Source: CAYWNA01 sp964459305
GTDB lineage: Bacteria; Planctomycetota; Planctomycetia; Pirellulales; Pirellulaceae
NCBI GenBank assembly: GCA_964459305.1
Contig: CAYWNA010000361.1
Coordinates: forward strand, 1 to 10,941
Length of the DNA stretch: 10,941 nt
Direction of reading: 5' to 3'
A program made the translations under genes and the position numbers. Of this stretch, positions 1-6,963 are shown piece by piece. Every line of letters starts with the position of its first letter. Position 1 is the first letter of the stretch. A model generated the notes under the pieces. That model was not told the origin of the DNA, did no database searches, and worked only from the letters and a program-made list of their open reading frames with translations.

Positions 1-84
1 ACCCCAAATCTGATACTGAGATCACGCATTTTCCCAAGAGGTTAGGAGTCCTGAGACCGGTGGCGACGTGGAACGCGAATGCGT

Positions 85-1347
85 CTACTCGGCCGGTTCC
101 TTTTCCACATGATGCGGCGGCCTGATGGCGAACGTCGTGACTGCGGCGACGGCCAGCAGCGCTGCCGAGCAATAGTAGGCAAAGTTGAAGCTCTCGGTTT
201 CATCGTACACCTTGCCGGCCAACAGCGCCAGCATGAAGCCGCCAAAACCCCAGGCCGTAAAGACCAGCCCGTAGTTCATCCCAAAGTTCTTCAGGCCGTA
301 ATAGTCCTTCGTGACCGATGGGAACAGCGACAGATTTGCCCCGTAGTTTGCCCCGATCATAGCCGAGACGCCCGCCAGCACGGCCGTGTTGGCCAGCAGC
401 GAACCCTCCGTCGTCTGCGAAAGCAGGAGTATCAGGACCGTCTGCAGTGCGAAGCAGATCAACATCGTGGCCTTTCGTCCGATCTTGTCGGAGACAATGC
501 CGGCAACGATACGCCCGGCGCCGTTTCCTACAGCCAGGACGGCCACCAGCATGAACCCCAGTTCCAGACCCGCTTGGACCGAGGCGATTGTAGCGAGCTT
601 GGAGATGATCATCAGCCCGGCGCCCGCGCCGCAAGCGTACATGAACCACAGCACATAAAATTGCCATGTCCGCAGCATTTCCCGGGGAAGGTAATCTTCC
701 TTCTGTTGTGCACCGCCGGCCGGTTGCGGCGGTGTGCCAGCCGGCACGTAGCCTGGCGGCGGAGCCTTGAGGATCTGTGCGAGCCCCGACACGACCACGA
801 GGAAGGCCACGCCCAGGGCCATGACCGCCGTGGGCAATCCGAATTTGCCGATCAGCCAACTCGTCAGCGGCGCGGCATACACCGACGCCAAGCCGAATCC
901 GGAGACCACAATCCCCGCGATCATGCCGGTTTTGACGGCGGGGAACCACTTGACCGCCGGCGGAGTCGCCGACGCGTAGCCGAAACCAATACCCGCGCCG
1001 GCCAGCACGCCAAAGCCCAGGACGTAGCCCAGCGACGTTGTGGTGAAGCTGGCCAGGATCATGCCCAGGCCCACGAGGATGCCGCCGATCGTGGCAACCA
1101 GTCGCGGACCAAGTTTGTCCTGCATCTGACCCGCGGGCACCATCACCAGGCAAAACACCAGGCAGGCAACCGCATAAGGCCAGGACTTATCCGCCTGGGA
1201 CCAGCCCCAATCGGGAGGCACGCCCTTGCCGATGACGCTCCACGTATACAGGATGCCCAGCGCCAAGTTGATGCCCAGGCCGGCAAAGGTAACGCTCCAA
1301 CCGTGGCTGGCCGACGACTGGACGGTCTCCGAACTGTTTTCACTCAT
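85..1347 (-). CDS. OFA-type major facilitator superfamily transporter
   Basis: A 420-residue inner-membrane secondary transporter of the major facilitator superfamily, most like the oxalate:formate antiporter (OFA) group, which moves small carboxylates. About 12 hydrophobic segments are visible, the first near residues 18-40 (GILYTWSVIG) and the last near 390-408. MFS loop motifs appear twice: DKLGPR at 77-82 after helix 2, and SDKIGRK at 286-292 after helix 8. The central loop at 193-226 is proline- and glycine-rich (APPPGY). The stretch around 333-372 (GANYGANLSLFPS, then NYGLVFTAWGFGG) is typical of OFA proteins. The start has GAGG 6 nt upstream. Length is normal for the family. It is the last gene of the minus-strand block, 225 bp downstream of the small periplasmic protein gene. 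The OFA assignment is fairly secure. The substrate is unknown: oxalate, formate or another monocarboxylate cannot be distinguished from sequence alone. Confidence 0.88.
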   Translation of the reverse strand: MSENSSETVQSSASHGWSVTFAGLGINLALGILYTWSVIGKGVPPDWGWSQADKSWPYAVACLVFCLVMVPAGQMQDKLGPRLVATIGGILVGLGMILASFTTTSLGYVLGFGVLAGAGIGFGYASATPPAVKWFPAVKTGMIAGIVVSGFGLASVYAAPLTSWLIGKFGLPTAVMALGVAFLVVVSGLAQILKAPPPGYVPAGTPPQPAGGAQQKEDYLPREMLRTWQFYVLWFMYACGAGAGLMIISKLATIASVQAGLELGFMLVAVLAVGNGAGRIVAGIVSDKIGRKATMLICFALQTVLILLLSQTTEGSLLANTAVLAGVSAMIGANYGANLSLFPSVTKDYYGLKNFGMNYGLVFTAWGFGGFMLALLAGKVYDETESFNFAYYCSAALLAVAAVTTFAIRPPHHVEKEPAE

Positions 1348-1432
1348 ACTGATCCTCGGTTTTCAGCGATTGTTTGGCAATAACGATCAGTCGCGTCTTC
1401 TTGTCATCATCTCTAGGCGCAGAAATGGGTTT

Positions 1433-1500
1433 GTAGCTGGATTCGCAAGAATTCAGACGGATCACGCCCGCAGCGCCTGAATTCTTGCGAATTCAGCTAC
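1433..1500. repeat. 68-bp intergenic palindrome with 24-nt arms
   Basis: The left arm is 1433-1456 (begins GTAGCTGG, ends AATTCAG) and the right arm is 1477-1500 (begins CTGAATTC, ends CAGCTAC). A 20-nt GC-rich spacer separates them. The arms are reverse complements at 23 of 24 positions. The single exception, 1440 with 1493, would be a G-U pair in plus-strand RNA. No run of T follows on either strand, so it does not look like a standard intrinsic terminator, and no flanking target duplication is evident. It lies between the stop of the LTxxQ-like gene (1573) and the start of the transporter gene (1347). A dispersed REP- or MITE-like element is the best guess; an RNA structure at the end of the upstream transcript is the alternative. 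Confidence 0.8.
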
Positions 1501-1572
1501 GACTTCTGAAGACGATTCCTCCCGTTCTGCAGATCCGTTCCTGCGCCCGTCATCTCCGTGACTGTCAGATCA

Positions 1573-2019
1573 TCATTTGGATCTGTTCTTTCTGGGAAGT
1601 CGTGCCTTCTGCTCGTCCGACAGCATGCCGAGGATTTGCTTCATCATGGAGGAGTATGCAGTCTGAATCTCCCTTACGGCCGCCACTTGCGTCGGGGTGA
1701 AACTGACCGCGCTTTTCACGGCGGCAGACAACTCCTTACCCTTCTTGCCTTCCGCCCTAGCCATTTTCAGCGCGTCCGCGCGCGCCTTCATCCGTTCGGG
1801 CGTGTACACGGCTCTCTGCCGAGCTGCAGCCGTTCTCTCGCCGACTTTCGCCGCAAGTTCCTTGATCTTGGTAACCTGTTGCTCTGTCAGTTTTGCCTTT
1901 TCGAGCTTCTTGAGCACCGAGACGGACAGGTCGGGCTTTTTCTTGTCGGCCGCAAACAGCGGCGCGGCAACGACCAGTGCAAGCGTCAATAACAGCAGAT
2001 TCTGTGCAATACGTTTCAT
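1573..2019 (-). CDS. Small periplasmic protein with LTxxQ-like motifs
   Basis: A 148-residue exported protein. A signal peptide is clear: MKR, a leucine-rich core at 8-18, and likely cleavage after LFAA at residue 24. The mature protein is very rich in lysine, alanine and arginine and is probably all-helical. Four short helix-start motifs recur: LTEQQ (44-48), YTPER (72-76), FTPTQ (107-111) and LSDEQ (133-137). These resemble the LTxxQ motif of the Spy/CpxP family of periplasmic chaperones and stress sensors, but the similarity is to the motif only. The start has GAGG about 8 nt upstream. It lies between the PQQ-like gene (326-bp gap) and the transporter gene (225-bp gap), all on the same strand. 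The coding call is solid. The Spy/CpxP-like role is an inference; a planctomycete-specific periplasmic protein of unknown role is equally possible. Confidence 0.82.
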   Translation of the reverse strand: MKRIAQNLLLLTLALVVAAPLFAADKKKPDLSVSVLKKLEKAKLTEQQVTKIKELAAKVGERTAAARQRAVYTPERMKARADALKMARAEGKKGKELSAAVKSAVSFTPTQVAAVREIQTAYSSMMKQILGMLSDEQKARLPRKNRSK

Positions 2020-2345
2020 CGGAGGTACCTCAGATCAACAGAATAACTCTCGGTGCCAATCACGGTCCTACGCTTCGGGACACCAACAATGCAAAAACGT
2101 CTTCGATCGTCCTGTTGACCGAAGGAAGACAAGCCTGGCTGGGCGTTTGGAGGACCATTGTCCTCATTCCCGACCCGGCGGAAGGCCCCGGCGGACATTG
2201 GCATCGGTTCTTGGTGTGTTTCCCGCCGAGCCTGTTACGTCGATGCCAGCATCAGTATGCGCAAACCAGCCTGCAACCTGCAATACTCTGCCCTATGTTT
2301 TTTCGGGATACCTCACACCATTAAGGCAGGCGGGGCATGGGCCCT
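2020..2345. other. Intergenic region, no gene seen
   Basis: This is the 326-bp gap between the end of the PQQ-like gene and the start of the LTxxQ-like gene, so it should hold a terminator for the first and a promoter for the second. Only very short inverted repeats are visible (for example GATGC-CA-GCATC around 2241-2252, and a 4-bp stem around 2333-2344), none followed by a T run. No convincing -35/-10 pair was found. The open frames across it have no family features or good starts. Confidence 0.6.
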
Positions 2346-3566
2346 TCATTCTCCCTTCGATTCAATGCGGTAAAGATGGCTATCCGTGCGGAGATAGATC
2401 GCACCATCTGAGACAGCAATGGACGCAAGTGTCCGTCCGTCCAGCCGATTCGTTGCCAACCGCTTGAAACTGGGGCCGTCGGCAACAACCGTCGTGACGC
2501 CGTCTTCACTGAGGAAGTAGATTCGGCCAGCGGCATACACTGGCGAAGCGGAGAAGTTGCCTCCCAGCCGTTGTCGCCAATGCTGCTCGCCGGTCCTGGC
2601 ATCCAGGCAGGCGGCAACACCTTCGTCGCTCACAATGAACAGTTCGTCGCCGACCAATAGTGGAGATGGACTCAACGGGACGCCGCGTTTTCGCGTCCAT
2701 ACGACGTGCGAATCCGTCACGTCCTTCTGGCCGTCGGGCCGAATAGCAAACAGAGTCGCGGGTGGATCAAAGCCTGAGCAGATGAATACCAGGCCGTGCC
2801 CGTATACCGGCCGAGGCACCAACGAATAGCCGACGTAGCGCGACCACCAGATCTCTTCGCCGGTCAGCGGATCGTACGCCGTCACACGATCTCCGCCAGT
2901 GCTTACGATCTGGTTGTTGCCGTTGACCTGGATTACAAGCGGCGTGGAGTAGGCGTGTCGTCCATCGGGACGCCCACGTTTCCAGTCGATTCCGCCCGTG
3001 TTTTTGTCGAGGGCAACGATGAACTGGTCGCTGCGGCCGTCGCAACTGATGATCAGCAGGTCGCCGAACAGGGCGGGACATCCGGCCGGTCCGTGGCCGT
3101 GGTTGTGTTCCAAGACTGTCTTCCAGATGGTCTTTCCGTCGATTGACAGGCAGGCGGTTCCGTGGGCGCCGTAGTGAACGTATACCCGATTATCTTCGAG
3201 GATCGGCGTCGGTGAAGCGTGGCTGTTTTTCCGATTGATGCGTCCTGGCTTCTCCTTGTGAAATACCTCGACATCGCGCAGAAGTCGGCCGGTTTCTCGC
3301 TCCAGACATACGGCACGCAGCGAATGGCCCTCTTGATCTGCGGTCGTCAGCCAGACTTGATCGTCATTCAGAACCGGCGACGACCAGCCTCGACCAGCGA
3401 CGGGAGTTTTCCAGGTGATGTTCTCGGTCTCGCTCCAGGTAATCGGCAGATCACCTTCGGCCGAATGCCCTTCACCACCCGGACCACGAAACTGCGGCCA
3501 GCCCTCTGCCGATGCCAAAGCCGGGCTCAACAATACCGAGGAAAGCAACCAGAACCAGTCACGCAT
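2346..3566 (-). CDS. Exported PQQ-like beta-propeller protein
   Basis: A 406-residue secreted beta-propeller protein related to the PQQ-binding-like/BamB-type family. A signal peptide spans residues 1-20 (hydrophobic core 4-16, cleavage after ALASA). The mature protein begins at once with WPQFRGPGG (23-31), a hallmark of the many planctomycete PQQ-like proteins. Blade motifs of the type LDxxTGxxxW recur: CLERETGRLL (87-96), ALDKNTGGIDW (185-195), AYDPLTGEEIW (230-240) and CLDARTGEQHW (320-330), with SxSPLL/SPVY strands between them. The start has GGGAG about 7-8 nt upstream. The residues that hold the cofactor in true quinoprotein dehydrogenases cannot be recognised here, and the length is shorter than those enzymes, so a structural or binding role is as likely as catalysis. 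It follows the HzsA-related gene on the same strand after 307 bp. Family assignment is confident; function is unknown. Confidence 0.9.
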   Translation of the reverse strand: MRDWFWLLSSVLLSPALASAEGWPQFRGPGGEGHSAEGDLPITWSETENITWKTPVAGRGWSSPVLNDDQVWLTTADQEGHSLRAVCLERETGRLLRDVEVFHKEKPGRINRKNSHASPTPILEDNRVYVHYGAHGTACLSIDGKTIWKTVLEHNHGHGPAGCPALFGDLLIISCDGRSDQFIVALDKNTGGIDWKRGRPDGRHAYSTPLVIQVNGNNQIVSTGGDRVTAYDPLTGEEIWWSRYVGYSLVPRPVYGHGLVFICSGFDPPATLFAIRPDGQKDVTDSHVVWTRKRGVPLSPSPLLVGDELFIVSDEGVAACLDARTGEQHWRQRLGGNFSASPVYAAGRIYFLSEDGVTTVVADGPSFKRLATNRLDGRTLASIAVSDGAIYLRTDSHLYRIESKGE

Positions 3567-3873
3567 CTGTAATTCTCCCTTATCAATCGCCCTCTTCAGT
3601 CTGCACGACGGCGGCTTCAGGGCATCGGATGGTGCGAACCAGTTCCGTAGGAAGCCGCCAATAGATAGGTATCAACTTTCACATGAAGGCTGCGGAATCC
3701 TGAAAACAGATAGACGCCGTCCTCTCCGAGGTCGGCGTCTTCCCGCACCGACATCGGAGAGGTCGGCGACAAAACCGACAGTCGTTTCTCGGCCGAACTG
3801 AGCCGCCGTGTGGTCGAGTCGCTGACGATGAACAACCATCTTGTCGACGAAGCCAGTAGTGGCGAGTGGAAGC
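3567..3873. other. Intergenic region carrying a palindrome; no confident gene
   Basis: This 307-bp gap between the HzsA-related and PQQ-like genes stays open on the minus strand in two overlapping frames. One gives 86 residues (3617-3877), the other 71 (3672-3887). Both would need a TTG start inside or touching the HzsA-related stop, neither has a ribosome binding site, and neither product is recognisable. The clear structure is the palindrome at 3713-3770, listed separately. Confidence 0.6.
3713..3770 (-). terminator. 58-bp imperfect palindrome, possible terminator of the HzsA-related transcript
   Basis: The arms are 3713-3737 and 3746-3770, separated by an 8-nt loop. They pair at 21 of 25 positions, including a perfect 9-bp core (CCTCTCCGA with TCGGAGAGG). 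One of the four mismatches becomes a G-U pair only in minus-strand RNA. Minus-strand RNA leaving the stem reads UAUCUGUUUU, which is moderately U-rich; on the plus strand the stem is followed by AAAA. Both points suit a minus-strand terminator about 100 nt past the HzsA-related stop. It could instead be a dispersed repeat, since the 10-mer GAGGTCGGCG occurs twice within it (3728-3737 and 3759-3768, the second copy partly in the flank of the core). Confidence 0.5.
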
Positions 3874-6858
3874 TCAATCACAGACAAACGTGAATCCTTC
3901 CATGTCGGCCCTGGGGCGCTCTTTCAGCAGATCGTGGATCGGCTCGAAAGTCTTGAGGATCTTCTGGTAATCGGGATCGTCCTTCGACAAGAATACCGGC
4001 TGGCCGCATTTCTGAGTGCCACCGGCTGCTGTGGATAACGGGGCCAGCAGGAAGTTGTTGTTATCGGGGTTCATCACACGGGTGTAGAATTTGCGTGGAA
4101 TGCCATCCTGGTGACAAACGGCACAACGTCGCGAGGCGACTTCGCTGAGTGTGGCGTCGAGATCCAGCGGCATCATCCGCCGACTGCCCAGCCGGGCTTT
4201 GTGGTTCGACGACGACGTGCCGTAGTAGGGGACATTCAGGTCGAGCCAGAGGTAGACCCGCCGCCGGTCGTCATCCGGCACGTCGACGCGCGGCTTGCCG
4301 TCTTCGTCGGGGTGCCCGGTCCAGATGATCTCGGCCAGCTTGCTTGCCGGGCTGCCCCAGCGCCGAGGCGCAATATCCAGCACATTGTGTCCTGCCCCGT
4401 TGATTGTCCAGATCCATTCGGTATACGGGCTCATTCCGCGGACCTCATCATACTCGGGCCCCGAAGGACTGCCGTGCCGGATCCAATTCCGCTCGGCCTG
4501 TGTCCCGGTTCGACAAAGGATGTCGTACGATACGTTGAAGAAATCGGTCATATCGCCGGTCAGATCAACATTACCTGGTTGCTCGCGCTCGTTGTGGCAC
4601 TCAACGCAATTCCGATCCAAAACGCTTTGGACCACTTCCTGGTAGCTGAACCCTTTCACGCCCCAATCGGGCCTTTGCAGGTCCTGAACCGTGCCACGCA
4701 TCGCGAGTTGACTGCCGCCGGGCGACGTGGCGGAATTTCGGTCGGCGTGACATCCAACACACCCCTGCACTTCGCCGGGCATCAAGTGCGTGAACGACCG
4801 CATACGTTGCAGTGCACGCCCTTGCCCGTCGAGCGCGAGGAAATAGATCGGCACTTCCGACGGGACCTTGAATGCGGCGCTGCCGTCCGGTGCGACATCG
4901 GCGAATCCCCAGACCTTCTTTGGGGCGTAGGTCGCACCGCACGAGACCAAGGGGAACTGGAATCCGAACACCGCGATGTTCCGCATGCCGGGACCGTCCA
5001 ACCGCTGGTTGTTCTGCGGCGTGTGGGTACTCTTTTCGATCTCCTGCACGACGGCAATTTGCTTGATCTCGCCACGTTTCACATCCGGCTCGAGGCCGTT
5101 GTAGACATCCTGCATGAACACGGTCGCCCACGCACCCGAAACGCTGCCGTCTTCGGGCAAAATGGCACTACGGTCCATGACGTTTCCGGTCACGATCCTT
5201 GGCCGCCGCGTCTCTCGGATGGGCATCGGACAGTAGTACCCCATCCCGCCCTCAGGGAAGATCAGTGAGGTTGTGGTCGCGTCGAAGTCCCGGAGTTGGA
5301 TCGTGCCGCCCTTGGAGACCAGGAACCGATTCTCGTTGATCGCCAGCGGCTTTTCGTAGGTCCCGCCAATCCGGCAGTCGAGCATGCCGTTACCCCATGG
5401 CCCGCCGCCAAGCCGATGGGCGTAGATATCGATCTCCGGCGTGAGGTTCCGGAGCGCTTCTGGCGAGTTAGCTCCCTTGGAAGGATCGATGGCCACGATG
5501 CCGCCGCGGCACGAGCCGTTGTGGTTGGTGGCGGTCGCAATCACCTGGTTCGTGCCGGGAATCGGCTGTGCATCCATGAACGTGCCCGGCGAGACCACTC
5601 GGTTGCCGTAGAAGCCGGTCAGTTCGGTGCCGTCGGGGTTAATCGCCCACAGGCTCTGGATCGGACACGCCGCTCGGTCAACATATTCCCAACGGGTGTA
5701 GATGATCCGTCCATCGTCTAGCGCCGACGGCGTGAAGTCCATCAGGTAGTTGGCCGACAGCCGCTTCTGGTTGGCCCCGTCGCTGTCCATGCGATATAGG
5801 ACCGGCGATGTGACAACGTAGCAATAGGCATAGGCCGGCTTACGATCGGAGATGAACGCGATGCCGCCATCCGGCAGCCAGCACGGGTCCAGGTTGTTGT
5901 AGGTGCCACGCGTCAGTTGCACGAGGCCGGTACCGTCGATATTGATCTTGAAGATATGGTAGTTGCTCTCTTCGTCCTCGTATCGAGAAATATCCTCGAT
6001 ATGGGCCACCGGGTTCGATCCGACATGCCCGCCGCGCCGCAGTGCGAAGACCACCTCGCGCCCGTCGTACGACAGATCGACGGTGGTGATCATGCCTTCA
6101 CCAGCATCGAAGATACACTTCAGATCGCCGCCTTCTTCGTTCGGCGAGAAGACATAGAGCCCGCCGCCAGGCCGAAATCCCTCGACATGATAGACGTATA
6201 CGTGCGAGATATTCAGTGGCTTGCGTTTCACAAGCAGAATATCCTTGAACCCAAGTCTGCCGTCGAGCAACTCCCGGCGGAGTGCCAGCGCCTCGGGCGT
6301 CTTCTCTTCCGGTGGGATCCGCATTTCGGTCAATTGCTTTTCGGTTACCGGCCGTGCGTACACGGCGATCTCCGCAGCGCCTGGGTTTGGCGAATTGGGA
6401 TGCGACGAAAGAAATTCGATGCGAACCCTGGTGACTTGCTGCCGAGGGAAGTTGATGATCTGCGGACCGCGGCGGTGCTCCAACATACCCCGCGCCGCCG
6501 GCTTCTCCTCCTCGTCCAAATAGACTTCGTAGTCCTTGAAGCATTCCAGCAACGGACTAGTCACCCGCGCGTAGTAGATGATCTGTGTCGCTTCGACCGG
6601 CTTATCCCAATGGAGCGTGAACTGCCCCTTTTGCGTTGCCCGGACCGCCCAGTCGCCATCCTGCTGGAATTCGGACGGAATGATGCCGTTGATGGCCATT
6701 TCTGGGCGATACGCCTCGCTGAACTGACTGCTCGCCGAGACTTTGGCCTGAGGAGCCAGATTATCGGGCATTTCGTCTGCTGCAATCGCGCCGCATGAGA
6801 CAATCGCCAGAACGGCCGCAACCATTGCCAATGAAAAAAACCTGTTCACGTTTCGCAT
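3874..6858 (-). CDS. HzsA-related three-haem c-type cytochrome with discoidin-like and beta-propeller domains
   Basis: A 994-residue exported protein resembling the alpha subunit of anammox hydrazine synthase (HzsA); such relatives also occur in planctomycetes that do not make hydrazine. The start at 6858 has AAGGAGAG just upstream and places the signal peptide first; the frame is open 18 codons further up, but without such a site. The signal segment (residues 1-28) has both a possible lipobox (IVSC, 19-22) and a signal peptidase I site (AIAA). Residues about 33-169 look like an F5/8 type C (discoidin) domain, starting NLAPQAKVSASSQ. Residues about 217-520 are a TolB/WD40-like propeller (VDLSYDGREVVFA; NIDGTGLVQLT; DPCWLPDGGIAFISD). 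Three CxxCH haem sites follow: CVGCH (700-704), CVECH (751-755) and CAVCH (912-916). The C-terminus has a KCGQPVF segment near 951. The protein is probably periplasmic or lipid-anchored, with electron-transfer or redox activity. It is longer than anammox HzsA (about 800 residues) and has one more haem motif. The reaction is unknown. Confidence 0.88.
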   Translation of the reverse strand: MRNVNRFFSLAMVAAVLAIVSCGAIAADEMPDNLAPQAKVSASSQFSEAYRPEMAINGIIPSEFQQDGDWAVRATQKGQFTLHWDKPVEATQIIYYARVTSPLLECFKDYEVYLDEEEKPAARGMLEHRRGPQIINFPRQQVTRVRIEFLSSHPNSPNPGAAEIAVYARPVTEKQLTEMRIPPEEKTPEALALRRELLDGRLGFKDILLVKRKPLNISHVYVYHVEGFRPGGGLYVFSPNEEGGDLKCIFDAGEGMITTVDLSYDGREVVFALRRGGHVGSNPVAHIEDISRYEDEESNYHIFKINIDGTGLVQLTRGTYNNLDPCWLPDGGIAFISDRKPAYAYCYVVTSPVLYRMDSDGANQKRLSANYLMDFTPSALDDGRIIYTRWEYVDRAACPIQSLWAINPDGTELTGFYGNRVVSPGTFMDAQPIPGTNQVIATATNHNGSCRGGIVAIDPSKGANSPEALRNLTPEIDIYAHRLGGGPWGNGMLDCRIGGTYEKPLAINENRFLVSKGGTIQLRDFDATTTSLIFPEGGMGYYCPMPIRETRRPRIVTGNVMDRSAILPEDGSVSGAWATVFMQDVYNGLEPDVKRGEIKQIAVVQEIEKSTHTPQNNQRLDGPGMRNIAVFGFQFPLVSCGATYAPKKVWGFADVAPDGSAAFKVPSEVPIYFLALDGQGRALQRMRSFTHLMPGEVQGCVGCHADRNSATSPGGSQLAMRGTVQDLQRPDWGVKGFSYQEVVQSVLDRNCVECHNEREQPGNVDLTGDMTDFFNVSYDILCRTGTQAERNWIRHGSPSGPEYDEVRGMSPYTEWIWTINGAGHNVLDIAPRRWGSPASKLAEIIWTGHPDEDGKPRVDVPDDDRRRVYLWLDLNVPYYGTSSSNHKARLGSRRMMPLDLDATLSEVASRRCAVCHQDGIPRKFYTRVMNPDNNNFLLAPLSTAAGGTQKCGQPVFLSKDDPDYQKILKTFEPIHDLLKERPRADMEGFTFVCD

Positions 6859-6963
6859 TTTTCTCTCCTTGATTGCGAAGATGATACTCACCACTGTCGT
6901 GCCATAGCCCAAGTTTAGTCCAGCCGATCGGAGTCTTCCATACGACTGACCAAGACTTGCCGA

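Noticed and set aside
79..1383. Long plus-strand open frame of 434 codons
   Set aside because: It lies antisense to the transporter gene. Its product is rich in Arg, His, Gln and Asp with no domain pattern, as expected from the complement of a GC-rich membrane protein gene.
1433..1500. CRISPR repeat or intrinsic terminator
   Set aside because: Only one unit is present with no spacer-repeat periodicity, and there is no T run after the stem on either strand.
4111..5268. Plus-strand open frame of 385 codons
   Set aside because: It lies wholly antisense to the HzsA-related gene, which has clear haem motifs and domains. The antisense product has no recognisable features.
6859..6912. Upstream 18-codon extension of the HzsA-related gene
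   Set aside because: It would bury the signal peptide behind a non-signal leader. The internal ATG at 6858 has a strong AAGGAGAG site just upstream.
6859..6963. Possible promoter for the HzsA-related gene (TTGGGC, 17-nt gap, GAGTAT)
   Set aside because: The match to both promoter boxes is poor, and planctomycete promoter consensus is uncertain, so it cannot be supported.
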